Source of the DNA: Girardinichthys multiradiatus
Lineage: Eukaryota > Chordata > Actinopteri > Cyprinodontiformes > Goodeidae
Length of the DNA stretch: 64,000 nt
Direction: 5' to 3'
Assembly: GCF_021462225.1 (NCBI RefSeq)
Contig: NC_061817.1
Location: 3,036,751-3,100,750, forward strand
Part shown: positions 9,299 through 20,040 of the stretch, in pieces
How the letters are laid out: each line of letters opens with the position of its first letter
How positions within the stretch are numbered: position 1 is the first letter of the stretch
Notes under the pieces: model-generated
The model's database searches: none
What the model was told of the DNA's origin: nothing
What the model saw: only the letters and a program-made list of their open reading frames with translations
Translations under genes and position numbers: made by a program

Positions 9299-11940
9299 AC
9301 CCCCCGGCCACCGTATAAAAGAGATAAAAAAAACACTCCATGTATATATGTGAGATAAAAAAAAACATTAGTTTACCAAGAGAACCTAAGCAATGATGTT
9401 CCTAATTGTGGGGAAAAGAAAATATAAGTATAGGTTTTTACATATACTGTTGGTACTTGGGGTTTTTGGGGAATTATTTCTATTTTGGCTTTGCTTTTAT
9501 TCATTTATTAAAGACATGTTGGGAACTGTGAGTTCAGGTTCTGCACAAATGATGTATTCAAATAATTTTAGAATCATTTATATAATTTGTACATTAAAAC
9601 CTTCCTTTTACTGTGGCTGTATGTTGCAGGCAAACTGACAACAATGAAACATATTTTAAATTAGTTTTTAACTGAAAATACCAAAAACATCCTACAATGT
9701 TGCCATTAAAAGATTTTTCTGTGAATCCACAAATTTGAAGTATCTATTTAAGAAATATATTGAAGATTGATTGTAGTTTAAATTTACAAATTATTTTGTT
9801 AAAAATGAAAATCTGTGTACACTCCCTTAAAGAGAAACATTTGATTCGGACTGTAAGAAATGACAAAAGCTCCAGATTTAGGCAAGCATTACATGTTGCT
9901 TCCACCAAGTTTTGTGTATTTTCTTTATTTAAAATACCTGATTGATGCAAAGCTTTTTCAGCCTTCCCTGTAAAAAGATTTTGTTTCTTATCAGAAGTTC
10001 ATAACACATAATAGGAGACGGTAAAATTCAAAGGCAAATTATCGTCAAAGAAAAGAGACAGACTTTGGTTCTTTTTCATCATTTCACCAAACAAAACAAG
10101 ACAAAACCTGGAAAAGAGCCAAATGTGGAAAAGCTGTCTGCTCTTCACATTACAAAGGGCTGCCAGACACACTTTGCCTGGGAGGAAATGTGATTTATTT
10201 TGAGGAGTCATGTAATGATAAGAGGAAGAGAGGGGGTAGTGATGAAGAAAATAGAGGGATGTAACGAAGAAATGGAGAGAGAAAGAGAAAGGGGAGAACA
10301 AAGATGTCAGTTAAACAGATGGATTATTGTGCTGGACAGTATTTCATGTCCTACTGTGCTGCTGCTTGCCACTTGGATCACAGCAGGGTGTGTGTGTGTT
10401 GGTGTGTGTGTGTGTGTGTGTGGGCGAACATACTTATGCTCATTTGTATCAATCAGAAAGCATGCATGTTGCCCTTCAGTGTTAAAACAAGTGAGTAGTG
10501 TGTGCATTACTATATTCATGTTAAAGAAGCATCATTTAGTTTACACACACAGTCAAAATCTTTCTCTTTTGAATGAGAAACGAACATAAAAAAACCCTCA
10601 AAGTTTAGGGAATTCAATTAAGCAAAGAAGTACTAGATAAGCAAGTAGTAATTATGGCTAATGTTATTCAGCACATGTTCCTTTAAGTCGGTGTGACATC
10701 ATTTGATGTCAAACATTTACCTAGAAGGTGTGTTTGTTGAGTGTTCACTGCTGCATCAGTGTGTATACACTGTTGTGTTCTGGAAAAACCTGGCACTTTC
10801 TGTAGTCTGTGATTACAATTAGTAATGGGCCTTATGTCTCTTTGAGGGAACCAAATCTTCAGGATCCATTCCTTTAATGGTAAACAACACTTAACTGTAA
10901 ACCTTAACAACATACCTTAACCACATAAAGTGTGCAAACATCCAAATTACAAAATACCCCTGAAACAAAAGGCAGTATCTTGCTTTAAGGTTGCTTCTGT
11001 TACAGCTTCTTGTTACATAAGCATATTTGCATTTGGAAGGACAAGCTTCGTCCTCATCCTCTCTCCCGCTGCAAGCAGCCAGTGTTGGCATTGCAGCCCG
11101 ATCGCACACAGAGCCATGCACGTGTCTGCCGCCATAACACGTGATGTAAAAAAACAGTGAACAATGAGCATGCTCGAGGTGGTATGCTCAGACCACCTCC
11201 CCTTTCTGTTTCAGTATTTAGTAACCTAGGAAATAAAAAAAGAATTTAAAATTAAATTACACTGAAAAAGGTAGCGGTGCAGTGCATGTAGAGCATTATA
11301 AGCAAGCAAAGTAGTAAAACACTTCTGTTACTAACTGCAACTCGAGTCCTGTAAAGCAAAGAGTAGCTCAAAATAATTGTTCGGGAACGTCACATCACTA
11401 GTTACAATAAATATACAACATATTGTAAAAACTATATTGAAATTGTTTATTGCTGTTGATATGACGTAATATGATTACTTGTATTTTTATTCAGAGCCAC
11501 TTAGACATGAGATTTGCTGCTTGAAGTGTCAGTGTATTTCTGGTAATAAAATGAGTAATTGAGATGTCCTACATTCTGAAGACCAACTCACCCAGAAAGT
11601 TTGTTTCAGAGAGTTGCCTTTCAGTAATACCATTAACTTAATATTTTTTTTTTAACTGTGTTCTGTCCGGCAGAGTAGCACTTAGAGTGCCAAGAAGAAG
11701 TCCAACCGATTTACTTTCACCAGGGGAGCATAACAGCTAACGCTTTAATGCTCTGCTTGATATTTATAAAAGAAACATAATTATAAACTGCTTTGGGATT
11801 ATTTCAATTGTTACGGACATGGAGATAGAAAGGAAAAGGAAAAAAATAAGAAGCACGAAAGAGAGAGAGGTGGGGCAAAAAGGAAAAAGAGAGAGAATAC
11901 AATTCATTTCATTGATGGGATGGCAACCTGTCCAGGATCA
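9299..11940. other. AT-rich intergenic stretch
   Basis: No gene or element is recognised. There is a (TG)n microsatellite at 10388-10423. The hydrophobic reading frame at 9393-9638 has no family resemblance and looks like AT-rich chance. A slightly more GC-rich patch at 11040-11130 also has no recognisable content. Confidence 0.5.
10388..10423. repeat. (TG)n microsatellite
   Basis: Interrupted tgtg run of about 36 bases. Confidence 0.95.
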
Positions 11941-11959
11941 ACCAACCCACCCACCCTTC

Positions 11960-11972
11960 CACACACACACAC

Positions 11973-12015
<43 letters not shown>
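11960..12015. repeat. (CA)n microsatellite
   Basis: Runs of cacaca with one cg interruption, directly before the 345-bp duplicated unit. Confidence 0.95.
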
Positions 12016-12019
<4 letters not shown>

Positions 12020-12311
12020 TGTTTTACTATATGTAGTGAGGACCATGTGTTGACTCCCATTGACTTCCATTGATTTTCAGTCATTTTCAACCCTTTCTAT
12101 GCCCTAACCCTGACAATAACCCTAAACCTAACCATTACCAGTGCATGCCTAACCCTAACCTTAACCTAAAGTCAATTCATACCTTAGTCCTAAACCTAAC
12201 CGTTAGCAAAATAGGTCGTGAGGACAGCAAAATGTCCTCACTTTGGTACAAACGGTCCTCAATTTGATGGTGAAATCGGGAAAATGGTTCTCACTGTGAT
12301 GCCAAGACAGG

Positions 12312-12354
<43 letters not shown>

Positions 12355-12657
12355 ACACACTCTTGTTTTACTGTATGTAGTGAGGACCATGTGTTGACTC
12401 CCATTGACTTCCATTGATTTTCAGTCATTTTCAACCCTTTCTATGCCCTAACCCTGACAATAACCCTAAACCTAACTATTACCAGTGCATGCCTAACCCT
12501 AACCTTAACCTAAAGTCAATTCATACCTTAGTCCTAAACCTAACCGTTAGCAAAATAGGTCGTGAGGACCAGCAAAATGTCCTCACTTTGGTACAAACGG
12601 TCCTCAATTTGATGGTGAAATTGGGAAAATGGTTCTCACTGTGATGCCAAGACAGGA
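12016..12657 (+). repeat. 345-bp tandem duplication with (CA)n spacer
   Basis: Unit 1 starts at 12016 and unit 2 at 12361, both with tcttgttttact and nearly identical to caggaacacacac. A (CA)n tract closes each unit (about 12313-12360 and 12658-12675). Inside are ctaaccctaacc-like runs and the common fish motif gaggaccatgtgttgactccc. There are only a handful of differences, one of them an extra c near 12569, so the duplication is recent relative to the surroundings. Confidence 0.9.
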
Positions 12658-12689
12658 ACACACACACACACACAAACAAGGGGAATAGA

Positions 12690-13588
12690 CAATGTATTGA
12701 GTTTGACCACCCAAGGGTGTTTGCCAGGATCCTGTTTGTGAACTTCAGCTCGGCCTTCAACACTTTCAACCCAGACATCCTCCCCCAGAAGCTCATCCAG
12801 CTCAAAGTCCCGGCCTCCACTTGTCAGTGAATCACCAGCTTCCTGAAGGAAGCAGCAGATGAGGCTGGGGTGCATTTTCTCCCACGCAAGAACCATTAGC
12901 ACCCTCGCCCCCCAGGGGTGTGATCTTTCCCCACTCCTCTTCTCCCTCTACACAAATGATTGCACCTCAGCGGACCCGAATGTGAAACTCCTAATGTTTG
13001 CAGATGACCCCACTGACTGATTCAGGACAGTGATGAGTCTGCAGACAGAAGGTGGATCGGCTGCTACGCTGGTGCAGTCAGAACCAACTGGAACTTAACC
13101 CACTGAAGACTGTGGAGATAATGGTGGACTTTCGGAGAACACCACCCCCACATACCCCCCTCACCATCCTCAACAACACTGTGTCTGCTGTGGACCACTT
13201 CTGGTTCCTAGGAACCACCATTTCTCAAAACCAGAGATTGTCCTCACACATAGACAATGTTCAGAAGAAGGCCCAGCAGAGACTGCACTTCCTAAAGCAA
13301 CTCAATAAGTACAACCTTCCACAGGAGCTCCTGGTCATCTTATACACTTCCATAATTCCGTCTGTCCTGTCTTCATCCATCTCAGTGTGGTTTGGTTCAT
13401 CCACAAAACAGGACAGGTCCAGACTGCAACGAATAATCAGGACTGCAGAGAGAATAATCAGGACTGACCTTCCCTCCATCCAGGACTTATACAGGTCTAG
13501 GGTCAGGAAAAGGACAGCTAAAATCTTTGCAGACCCCACACAACCTGCACACAAACTGTTTAGACCTTTACCTTCAGGTCGGCACTAC
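12690..13588 (+). pseudogene. LINE reverse transcriptase fragment (L2/Rex1-like), 5' part of a split copy
   Basis: Domains in order: a degraded palm start (ILFVNFSSAFNTF near 12735), the catalytic box as LLMFADDP near 12990-13015, then an open frame from 13052. That frame carries the thumb and C-terminal region (WCSQNQLELNPLKT, FLGTTIS, KKAQQRLHFLKQL, WFGSSTKQDRSRLQ) and ends at LPSGRHY about 13587. Several stops and frameshifts lie between 12800 and 13050. The same family is on minus at 56770-58319. Coding resumes at about 15691 after a 2.1-kb nested insertion. The clade name is from motif recognition. Confidence 0.8.
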
Positions 13589-15690
13589 AATTTAATTCAA
13601 TTCAATTTTATTTATATAGCGCCAAATTACAACACGTTGTCTCAAGGCACTTTACAAAGTCAATTCAATCAAATCATACAGATTTCAAGTCGGGTACTGT
13701 CAGGATGAGTGTTTGAGGTAGGACCAAAGTGCAGAGGAGAATTCCAGGACACGGTGAATGAAGGTAAGATTGTTTCTTGTCCAGTCGGAATCCAGACAGC
13801 AGGTTACATGAGGAGGACACCAGACCAGACACAACAGCAAGTCATGGGAGACTATGACAAAACACAAGGAACCAGCAGGGAACAATGGAAACTAAAGAGC
13901 TTAAATAAAAACGAGAGTACAGTGAGAACTAATGAACAGAAAGACTGATTAATCAAGGGAAACAAGGAACAGGTGTGGGCCAGGCTGCAGGAAGACAGAG
14001 GGAGTGAGACCAATTGACACGTTTAATGCAGAACCACCGGTAAATTAAGAACCAGACCATGGTGCTGGGGTTCCTGGGTGTGGTGGGTGACAGGTGCGAC
14101 TAATCTACTTATTACTTGGAGGCGTACTTAAGCGGGAAGCTGCCAGCACTTCGTCGCCAGAGTGTTTGCCTTCAGTGGTTGCTTACCTGAACCCTTGGGT
14201 AATTCTTGCTGACGCCTGACTCTGCTCTCAAAAGTATTTGGCTGATCAGGATTACCAACTTCTGGAGAAAGGTCTTCTATTATCATGATCCCAAATTCTT
14301 GTTTTCTTCATCTGGACAAGAATCAGCTGGCAGCTTCCTGTTTCACCGTCATCCTGACCAAGGCATAAGCATACTCTGTCTGCCCTCCAACGCAAGTACT
14401 TTCATTCTGAACTCCTCACTGTTCTTCGCAAATCTCTCAAGCAGCATCAGAGAAACTTCTGTGTCGAACGCTCAGACTCCGAATCCCTCACCCCCCCGGT
14501 GGTTAGACTACTCCTACATAGTAAGCCTTTTCTGTAACTTCAGTAACCACGTTAACTATAGCATTTTGATTTACCTGCTTCTTCCCTTTCTTTCTGTGCA
14601 GTTGGCGATCTACCAGTTCCAGATCATTTTACATTTATCATTGTTTAAAAAAATAAACCTCCTTCGTAATCTTGTCTTCTCTTCTGAGTGTTTTTCTGCA
14701 TGTGGGTCAGAACTATCTCGAAAAAGATGACACATACATTTCAACTAATCCTAACTATTAAACTATTATTCAAATTGGTTAAAAGTTTTTCTATCTAAGG
14801 AAACCTAGCAGATTGCATCGAGTCAGTGACTTGCAGCATTTACTCCTCCTGGATGAGCATATAGAGATAGTGGACAGTTGCTGGCATTGACTTTGCAGCA
14901 ATCCCTCATATTAAAAGAGAGGAAAACTCATTTTTTACAGGAAGAAACCTCCAGCAGAACCATGCTCAATGTGAGCAGCCATCTGCCACGACCGACTGGG
15001 GGTTTGAGAGAAAAGAGCAGAGACAAAAAGAACACAGAAGCACTGATCCTAATTACTTTCTATAGGAAAGAAAAGTGAAACGTTATTGGTTATAGCTCCT
15101 TTAGAGGCTTCATCTAGGAGAAAAAGACAGCTATAAGCAGATGAACTCTGAGCCAGTTTTCAAGTCTAGAGTATGAAAGAGAGCACATGCAGTTAGTCCC
15201 AGTAGAAGCTCAGCCAGTAGCTATGTCTAGGCGAGACAGGGTTAATCAAGGCCAAGGGCCAAGTGTATCATCTGTAGAAGGTGAGCATTAAGTTTTTGGC
15301 AGCAGCAGCTTGGCCCCTCCACGAAGGTGCCACTGCTAAACACAGAGCCAGGTCAGATGTAGCTTCTAGAAAGAGAAAAAACAGAGAGAGAACATAGAGT
15401 TAAAAGGTAAAATAAAAGCAAAAGTGAAGAGTAGTATGAGAATGTAGCAGAGAGAGTGAAAGGGGTCATTATGTCATCCAGCAGTCTAAGCCTATAGCAG
15501 CATAACTACAGAGACAGCTCAGGATAACCTAAGCCACTCTAACTATAAGCTTTATCAAAAAGGAAAGTTTTAAGCCTAGCCTTAAAAGTAGACATGGTGT
15601 CTGCCTCATGGACTAAAACTCGGAGCTGGTTCCACAGGAGAGGAGCCTGATAACTAAAAGATCTGCCTCCCGGAGCTACAGAGCTGTGTC
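13589..15690 (-). mobile_element. minus-strand L2-type LINE 3' end inserted in the LINE above, itself split by LTR sequence
   Basis: The 3' tail is at 13589-13697 (ttcaattcaattttatttatatagcgcc, read on +). The 3' UTR continues at about 14735 (tacatttcaactaatcctaac). The end of the reverse transcriptase frame, with GRSFSYQAPLLWNQL and STFKARLKTFLFDKAYS, is at 15539-15690. The two parts join in the order expected from the uninterrupted copy at 59228-60912. The flanks are the two halves of a plus-strand LINE. Confidence 0.8.
13698..14734. mobile_element. Gypsy-type LTR sequence, probably composite, inside the L2 copy
   Basis: From about 14057 the sequence parallels the LTR at 18070-19410 (gacaggtgcgacta..., then gtgggtcag(a/g)(a/g)cta...gatgaca at the end, with an aataaa at about 14655). 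The first part, 13698-14055, starts tgtcagga and looks like an antisense LTR of another Gypsy family (ggaccaaagtgcag, aacaaggaacaggtg). No internal coding region is present. I could not settle a TSD. Confidence 0.6.
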
Positions 15691-15890
15691 TGCTAAAACC
15701 AGCCGCCACAGAGACAGTTTCTTCCCCCACGCTGTTTCTCTAATGAAAGCTTGACAGAGTTCCAAACCAACACCATGCATGCTTGGACTGATCTCACATT
15801 ACACTCCTTTGTAAAGTCAATTGTGTATACATGTACATTTAAAAAGATATTCTTTATTATTTACATTACAATAAACCATGATTAACTTCA
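15691..15890 (+). mobile_element. 3' end of the plus-strand LINE begun at 12690
   Basis: The frame HRDSFFPHAVSLMKA then a stop, followed by about 130 bases of 3' UTR. The minus-strand relative at 56770 has DSFFPQAVSLLDI at the same place directly after its LPS block. This shows that 13589-15690 is an insertion. Confidence 0.7.
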
Positions 15891-15892
15891 AA

Positions 15893-17990
15893 TCTGAGGA
15901 AGCTTTATAGGAGCAAGGAAGATGCTTACAGCAGTGAGAAACTAGTCTTGTATAAGCAGGCCAGGAACAAAGTGATCAAGGAGATCAAGGCAGCAAAGAG
16001 AAGTTACAGCAAAAAGCTTAGTTTCTCAGCTAACGGCCCAGCCGCAGTTTGGAATGGTCTTAAAACCATCACAGTCTACAGTCTACACCCTGAGCAGAAT
16101 CCTCATCTGGCAGACAACCTTAACAGATTCTACAACAGGATTGAAATACAGCCATTTACATCTCTTACCAAAATCTCACCCTGACACAAAAGATCCCCAT
16201 GGTGTCATTGACTCAGAGAAGAATTTTAACAACCACATAAATCAATTACAATATCAGCCTACTACCATCTTAAAAGTATGAAGTGTCTGCGGGTAAAAAA
16301 AACACGAAGCCGGTGTAAATTAACACACTTCACAGCATGAAATATGACTATATTTTTGTTACTCATAAAATGATAAACCATTTAAAATTATATTTAAAAT
16401 GATAAACCATTTAAAATTATATTTAAAATGATAAACCATTTAAAATTATATTTAAAATGATGGCAGATGCCACTGAGTAATTTGTGCACACGGATTGCAC
16501 ACGGATTGCAAAACGGACCACACAGTTTATCAAACTGAGAGCACAGGTTAGTAAAACGTGAACACAGGTTTCCACCAACTATGTCTTTTTATATTCGCTT
16601 GCCGGGCCATATAAAAGCGTTGCTGGAATGATTTTAAAACAGGACACAAAAAACTGGTGCATGCTTTTATTTCAGTTGGTTAGATTATTGTTATGGTATC
16701 TTTACAGGTTTTAAACCTTCTTTGCACGCTTTGACACTCCAAACAGCAGAAGAACTAAACACTCACCTCAGCCATAGGTGCAGCACCAGCCTCTCGTCCT
16801 GCAGCTGCACTAAGTGACCTCCATTATGAGGAAGATCAACATTAACAACGCTTCAGGTCCAGACATGGTGTCAGGTCAGATGCTAAAATCATCTGATGAC
16901 CAACTTGCAAGGTTTGTTTTTTGGAAATCTTTAACCTCTCCCCACAGCTTTCCATTGTCCCAGCCTGCCTGAAGTCCTCGACTATTGTGCATGTGCCCAA
17001 GAAATCAACCATCACCTGCCTTAATGTTTATTGCCCTGTTGTTCTGACCATGGTCTTCATGAAGTGCTTTGAAATGATTCTCCTGAATTACTTTAAGGAA
17101 GCCACCACTGCTGGCCTGGACAGCCTGCAGTTTGCCTATAAGAATTGCTCCACAGAGGATGATGTCTCGTTAGCACTTCACATGGCCCTGATCCATCTGC
17201 CACACCCTAACACCTATGTTAGGATGCTAATCTGCTATTCACAAATCAAACATGGTTGTGAAGTTTGCAGACCACACCACTGATGGTGGGTCTTATGTCT
17301 AACAATGATGAGACCTGCAGACAGGAGGTCCACAATCTGACTCAGTGGTGCTCCACGAACAACCTCATCCTCAACAACAGCAAGCCCAAGGCAGTGATAG
17401 TGGAATACAGGAGGTCTAGGAAGAGCAAACACGCTTCTCTCTGCATAGACGGGGCGATGGTGGAGGGTGTAGACAGCAGACTAAAGTTCCTGGGCATTCA
17501 CATTTCCTCTGACCTCTCCTGGAGTAAGAACACTTCCCACCTGGTAAAGAAGGCCCAACAAAGGCTCTTCTCTCTCAGAAAGCTGAAACGGACTCAACTC
17601 TCTACTTAGGTGCTCACAAACTTTTAAAGGGCCACAATTGAAAGCAACCTGTGCCTCAGTGTGATACTGTGGTATGGGAGCTGCACAGCACGGTAGAAAA
17701 AGGACTTTAATACAAGTTAAAGTGCACGGGTGGTGAGGACAGAACAGGGGATTGTGGGATGTTGTCTACCAGATCTGGACTCGATCTATGCTGCACAAGT
17801 CCAGAAAAGGGCCAGACATATTGCTACAGACCACACCCATCCGGGCAATGCACTGTTTGTCCCACTTTACTCAGGAAAACAATTTAGGAACATCACATCA
17901 AAAACAAATAGACTCAGAAAAAGTTTCTTTCGGAAAGCAGTGAAGACACTTGTCCCCCTGAAGGCAGACACTCAACACCCCTGCTGACAA
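15893..17990 (+). pseudogene. second LINE reverse transcriptase (Rex1/CR1-like), decayed
   Basis: The linker between endonuclease and RT is seen at about 15895-16190 (YKQARNKVIKEIKAAKRSYS). A stretch of about 550 bases that does not fit (about 16190-16750) follows. RT coding then resumes ([41 protein letters not shown]). The palm is shortened by an internal deletion after about 17226; the catalytic box survives only as KFADH near 17262. The C-terminal part (WCSTNNLILNNSK, FLGIHISSDLSWSKN, KKAQQRLFSLRKLK, DHTHPGNALF) runs to 17987 with further frameshifts. Its 3' UTR is cut at 18069 by an LTR and continues at 19411. Confidence 0.8.
16367..16460. repeat. 29-bp tandem repeat, three copies
   Basis: The unit beginning aaaatgataaaccatttaaa is repeated at 16367, 16396 and 16425 without change, and a partial copy starts at 16454. 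It lies within the non-LINE stretch 16190-16750. Confidence 0.9.
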
Positions 17991-18069
17991 TTAAACAAAC
18001 CACTAGCCCATCTCAGACTGTGCACAAGCTGCACATTATGTAAATACTAAAGGCTAGATATATATATAT

Positions 18070-19410
18070 TGTCGGGATCTGGGTTGTGTGTGTGTGTTTG
18101 TATTGTGCTTGTAATATTGCCTCAGTGTTTCAGATGATGCTGAAGTTCTCAGGTGTGCTGGGGGACAGGTGCGACTTATTCTGCTGATTGCTTGGAGTAC
18201 TTCAGCAGGAGGCTGGCAGCACTTTGACGCCAGAATGTTTGCCTACTGTGGTAACAAGCTCAGCCAATGCTAAGTTAATGCTTTGTATTTTGTTCTGGAA
18301 TAACTTTATGTCCCTTCGCAGGGTAAGAATCTGAACTTTGGATTTATGTCACTGGACAACTGACTTTGTGTCCAGGAGTTTTCTGGATGACCAAGATTAT
18401 CTACGTTCTAAGGACTGTTGAAGTACCTCTTTAAAGAGGCCTTCTGTGCGTTCGTTTATTCACCGTAACCTGGAGGAATTCACAACACATTAGAATAAAT
18501 CACACGGAGACAGCTGTATGTTATTCAAAGTACCTGGACCAGGGAAGCTCTCATGTGATCAGGCCACACACCGAGACGACTTCAGAGCTTCTCACTGGGC
18601 CCATTGCTTTTATTAAAACACACATGAAAATGGGCAGCGCCCTTGATTACAATATTTTCTCACATGTAGTCACGTACACACTTTTTCCAGCTTACCATAT
18701 TTAGACAGTCATTGTCCTGCACCTGCATTATGTTTTCTACTGATATGAGAAGGGAGTAACACTTATCACCAATTTTCACACACTTCTGCCGTTTTCAGTA
18801 ATTTTCCACTTCACCTCTTCTGTGAGAAATACTTCTGCAGGCCACACAATACACAATGTCTTATACTAACACAGGTTATACATTTTATTTCCCACACTGG
18901 TTATGAACATAATAATAATGATGCACACACATAATATATCTCCACAGGACTTTGTTCCTAATTATTGTTCCCGTCTGGATTACCGACCAAGCTGGCAGTT
19001 TCCTGCTTCCTACATCTCCAGGACCTAAGCCTAAGCGTATCCTGTCCACCCTCCAGCGCAAGTATCAGCACTAACTAACTCAATCATCTCCGAGCTCACC
19101 CAAGAAGTACCTGAGAAACCAACAGAACAAACTCTGCTACGACAACTTGGGAATCCCTCTACCCCTAGCGACCTGACCGCACCCACTTAGTAAGCCGTTC
19201 ACTTCTCTACCTAAAATTCTTGTCATTCACTCAGTTACGTTTGTTCACTGTTTTCTCCAGTTCTTTTCCTCTCTCCCCTTACAGTTGGAGTCTCGCCTGT
19301 TTTTTCGTTCCTGATTATTTTGTGGCACAATAAATATCATTTCACTCTTTCTATTTTCTCTGGAGTGTTCTTTGTATGTGGGTCAGAGCTATTACGAAAA
19401 CAATGATACA
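18070..19410 (+). mobile_element. Gypsy-type solo LTR with a nested retroviral LTR
   Basis: Begins TGTCGGGATCTGG and ends near aaaacaatgataca. An aataaa lies near 19325, and the end block gtatgtgggtcagagct is shared with the LTR ending at about 14734. It is flanked by TATAT on both sides (18065-18069, 19411-19415), a possible 5-bp TSD, but in low-complexity sequence. It interrupts the 3' UTR of the LINE 15893-17990. Without the nested LTR it is about 806 bp. There is no internal region. Confidence 0.7.
18416..18946 (-). mobile_element. solo LTR of the endogenous retrovirus, inverted
   Basis: Reverse complement of the 3' LTR at 29692-30235, with many matching blocks including the end sequences TGTGGAGATATATTATG and GAACTTCAACA-type. 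It is 531 bp against 544 bp. The 4-bp TSD GGAC is present on both sides (18412-18415 and 18947-18950), as expected for a gammaretrovirus-type integrase. It landed inside the Gypsy LTR and left a solo LTR after recombination. Confidence 0.9.
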
Positions 19411-19528
19411 TATATTTTTCTTATAAGTGTCTTTAAATTTTGTCTATAACCTACATGTGTATCTTTTGAGCCAGGTCTCAGCTAAATTTCATTATGGTGA
19501 CATAATGACAAAGAATCTTGAATCTTAA
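19411..19528 (+). mobile_element. 3' end of the LINE 15893-17990
   Basis: Sequence after the LTR ends in ataatgacaaagaatcttgaatct, a typical fish LINE 3' end with a short repeated tail. This fits as the continuation of the 3' UTR broken at 18069. Confidence 0.6.
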
Positions 19529-19565
19529 ATGAAAACCAATCAGGCTGCTCATCAGGACTCCTATG

Positions 19566-19660
19566 CCCCTTTACCACGGGCTCTACTTAGCCTGCACGGC
19601 TCCACTCCAGTTGGTCTCGCTCTACTTGGCACTGAACCTATTGTATTTCCATGGACTCAC
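19566..19660. repeat. teleost MITE-like fragment
   Basis: The block tgcccctttaccacgggctct...tttccatggac parallels 63236-63335 (tgccccttttccactggctct...tttcatggacc). It is a dispersed non-coding repeat of unassigned family. Confidence 0.5.
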
Positions 19661-20040
19661 TGATGGTTGGAGGCCGATGACTTTTGAATGCAGTGAAGTT
19701 AGTTTTAGGTTGGATATTCATGCTCTGTGAATTCAACTGGGTCTTCCTCCCGTTTGCCCCAATGCAAGCAGTCTGATTATGAGCAGCTGCTCTCTGCCTG
19801 CTCCTTCCTACTTTCCAGGTTGTTTTGCTTAAGGGCCATAAGTAAATTGTCAAACCAAACACGCTGTTCCATGGTGGTATTGTTTTGTGTGTTTCGGGGG
19901 AAATGTAAGTCTTAACGGCTGATTTTATGTGTGATCAGGTGAAACAGTCCACCCTGCCTGTGTGTTATTCAGAAAGCTGACATGGTATCCTTTTTTTTAT
20001 TTTAGCCTTCAGGAATAATTTGAAAATAGTAAAATCATAT

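Noticed and set aside
9393..9638. 81-codon hydrophobic frame
   Set aside because: AT-rich chance frame; no motif, no splice or promoter context.
12100..12190. Interstitial telomere sequence
   Set aside because: Only short ctaaccctaacc-like words within a known kind of fish repeat, not a TTAGGG array.
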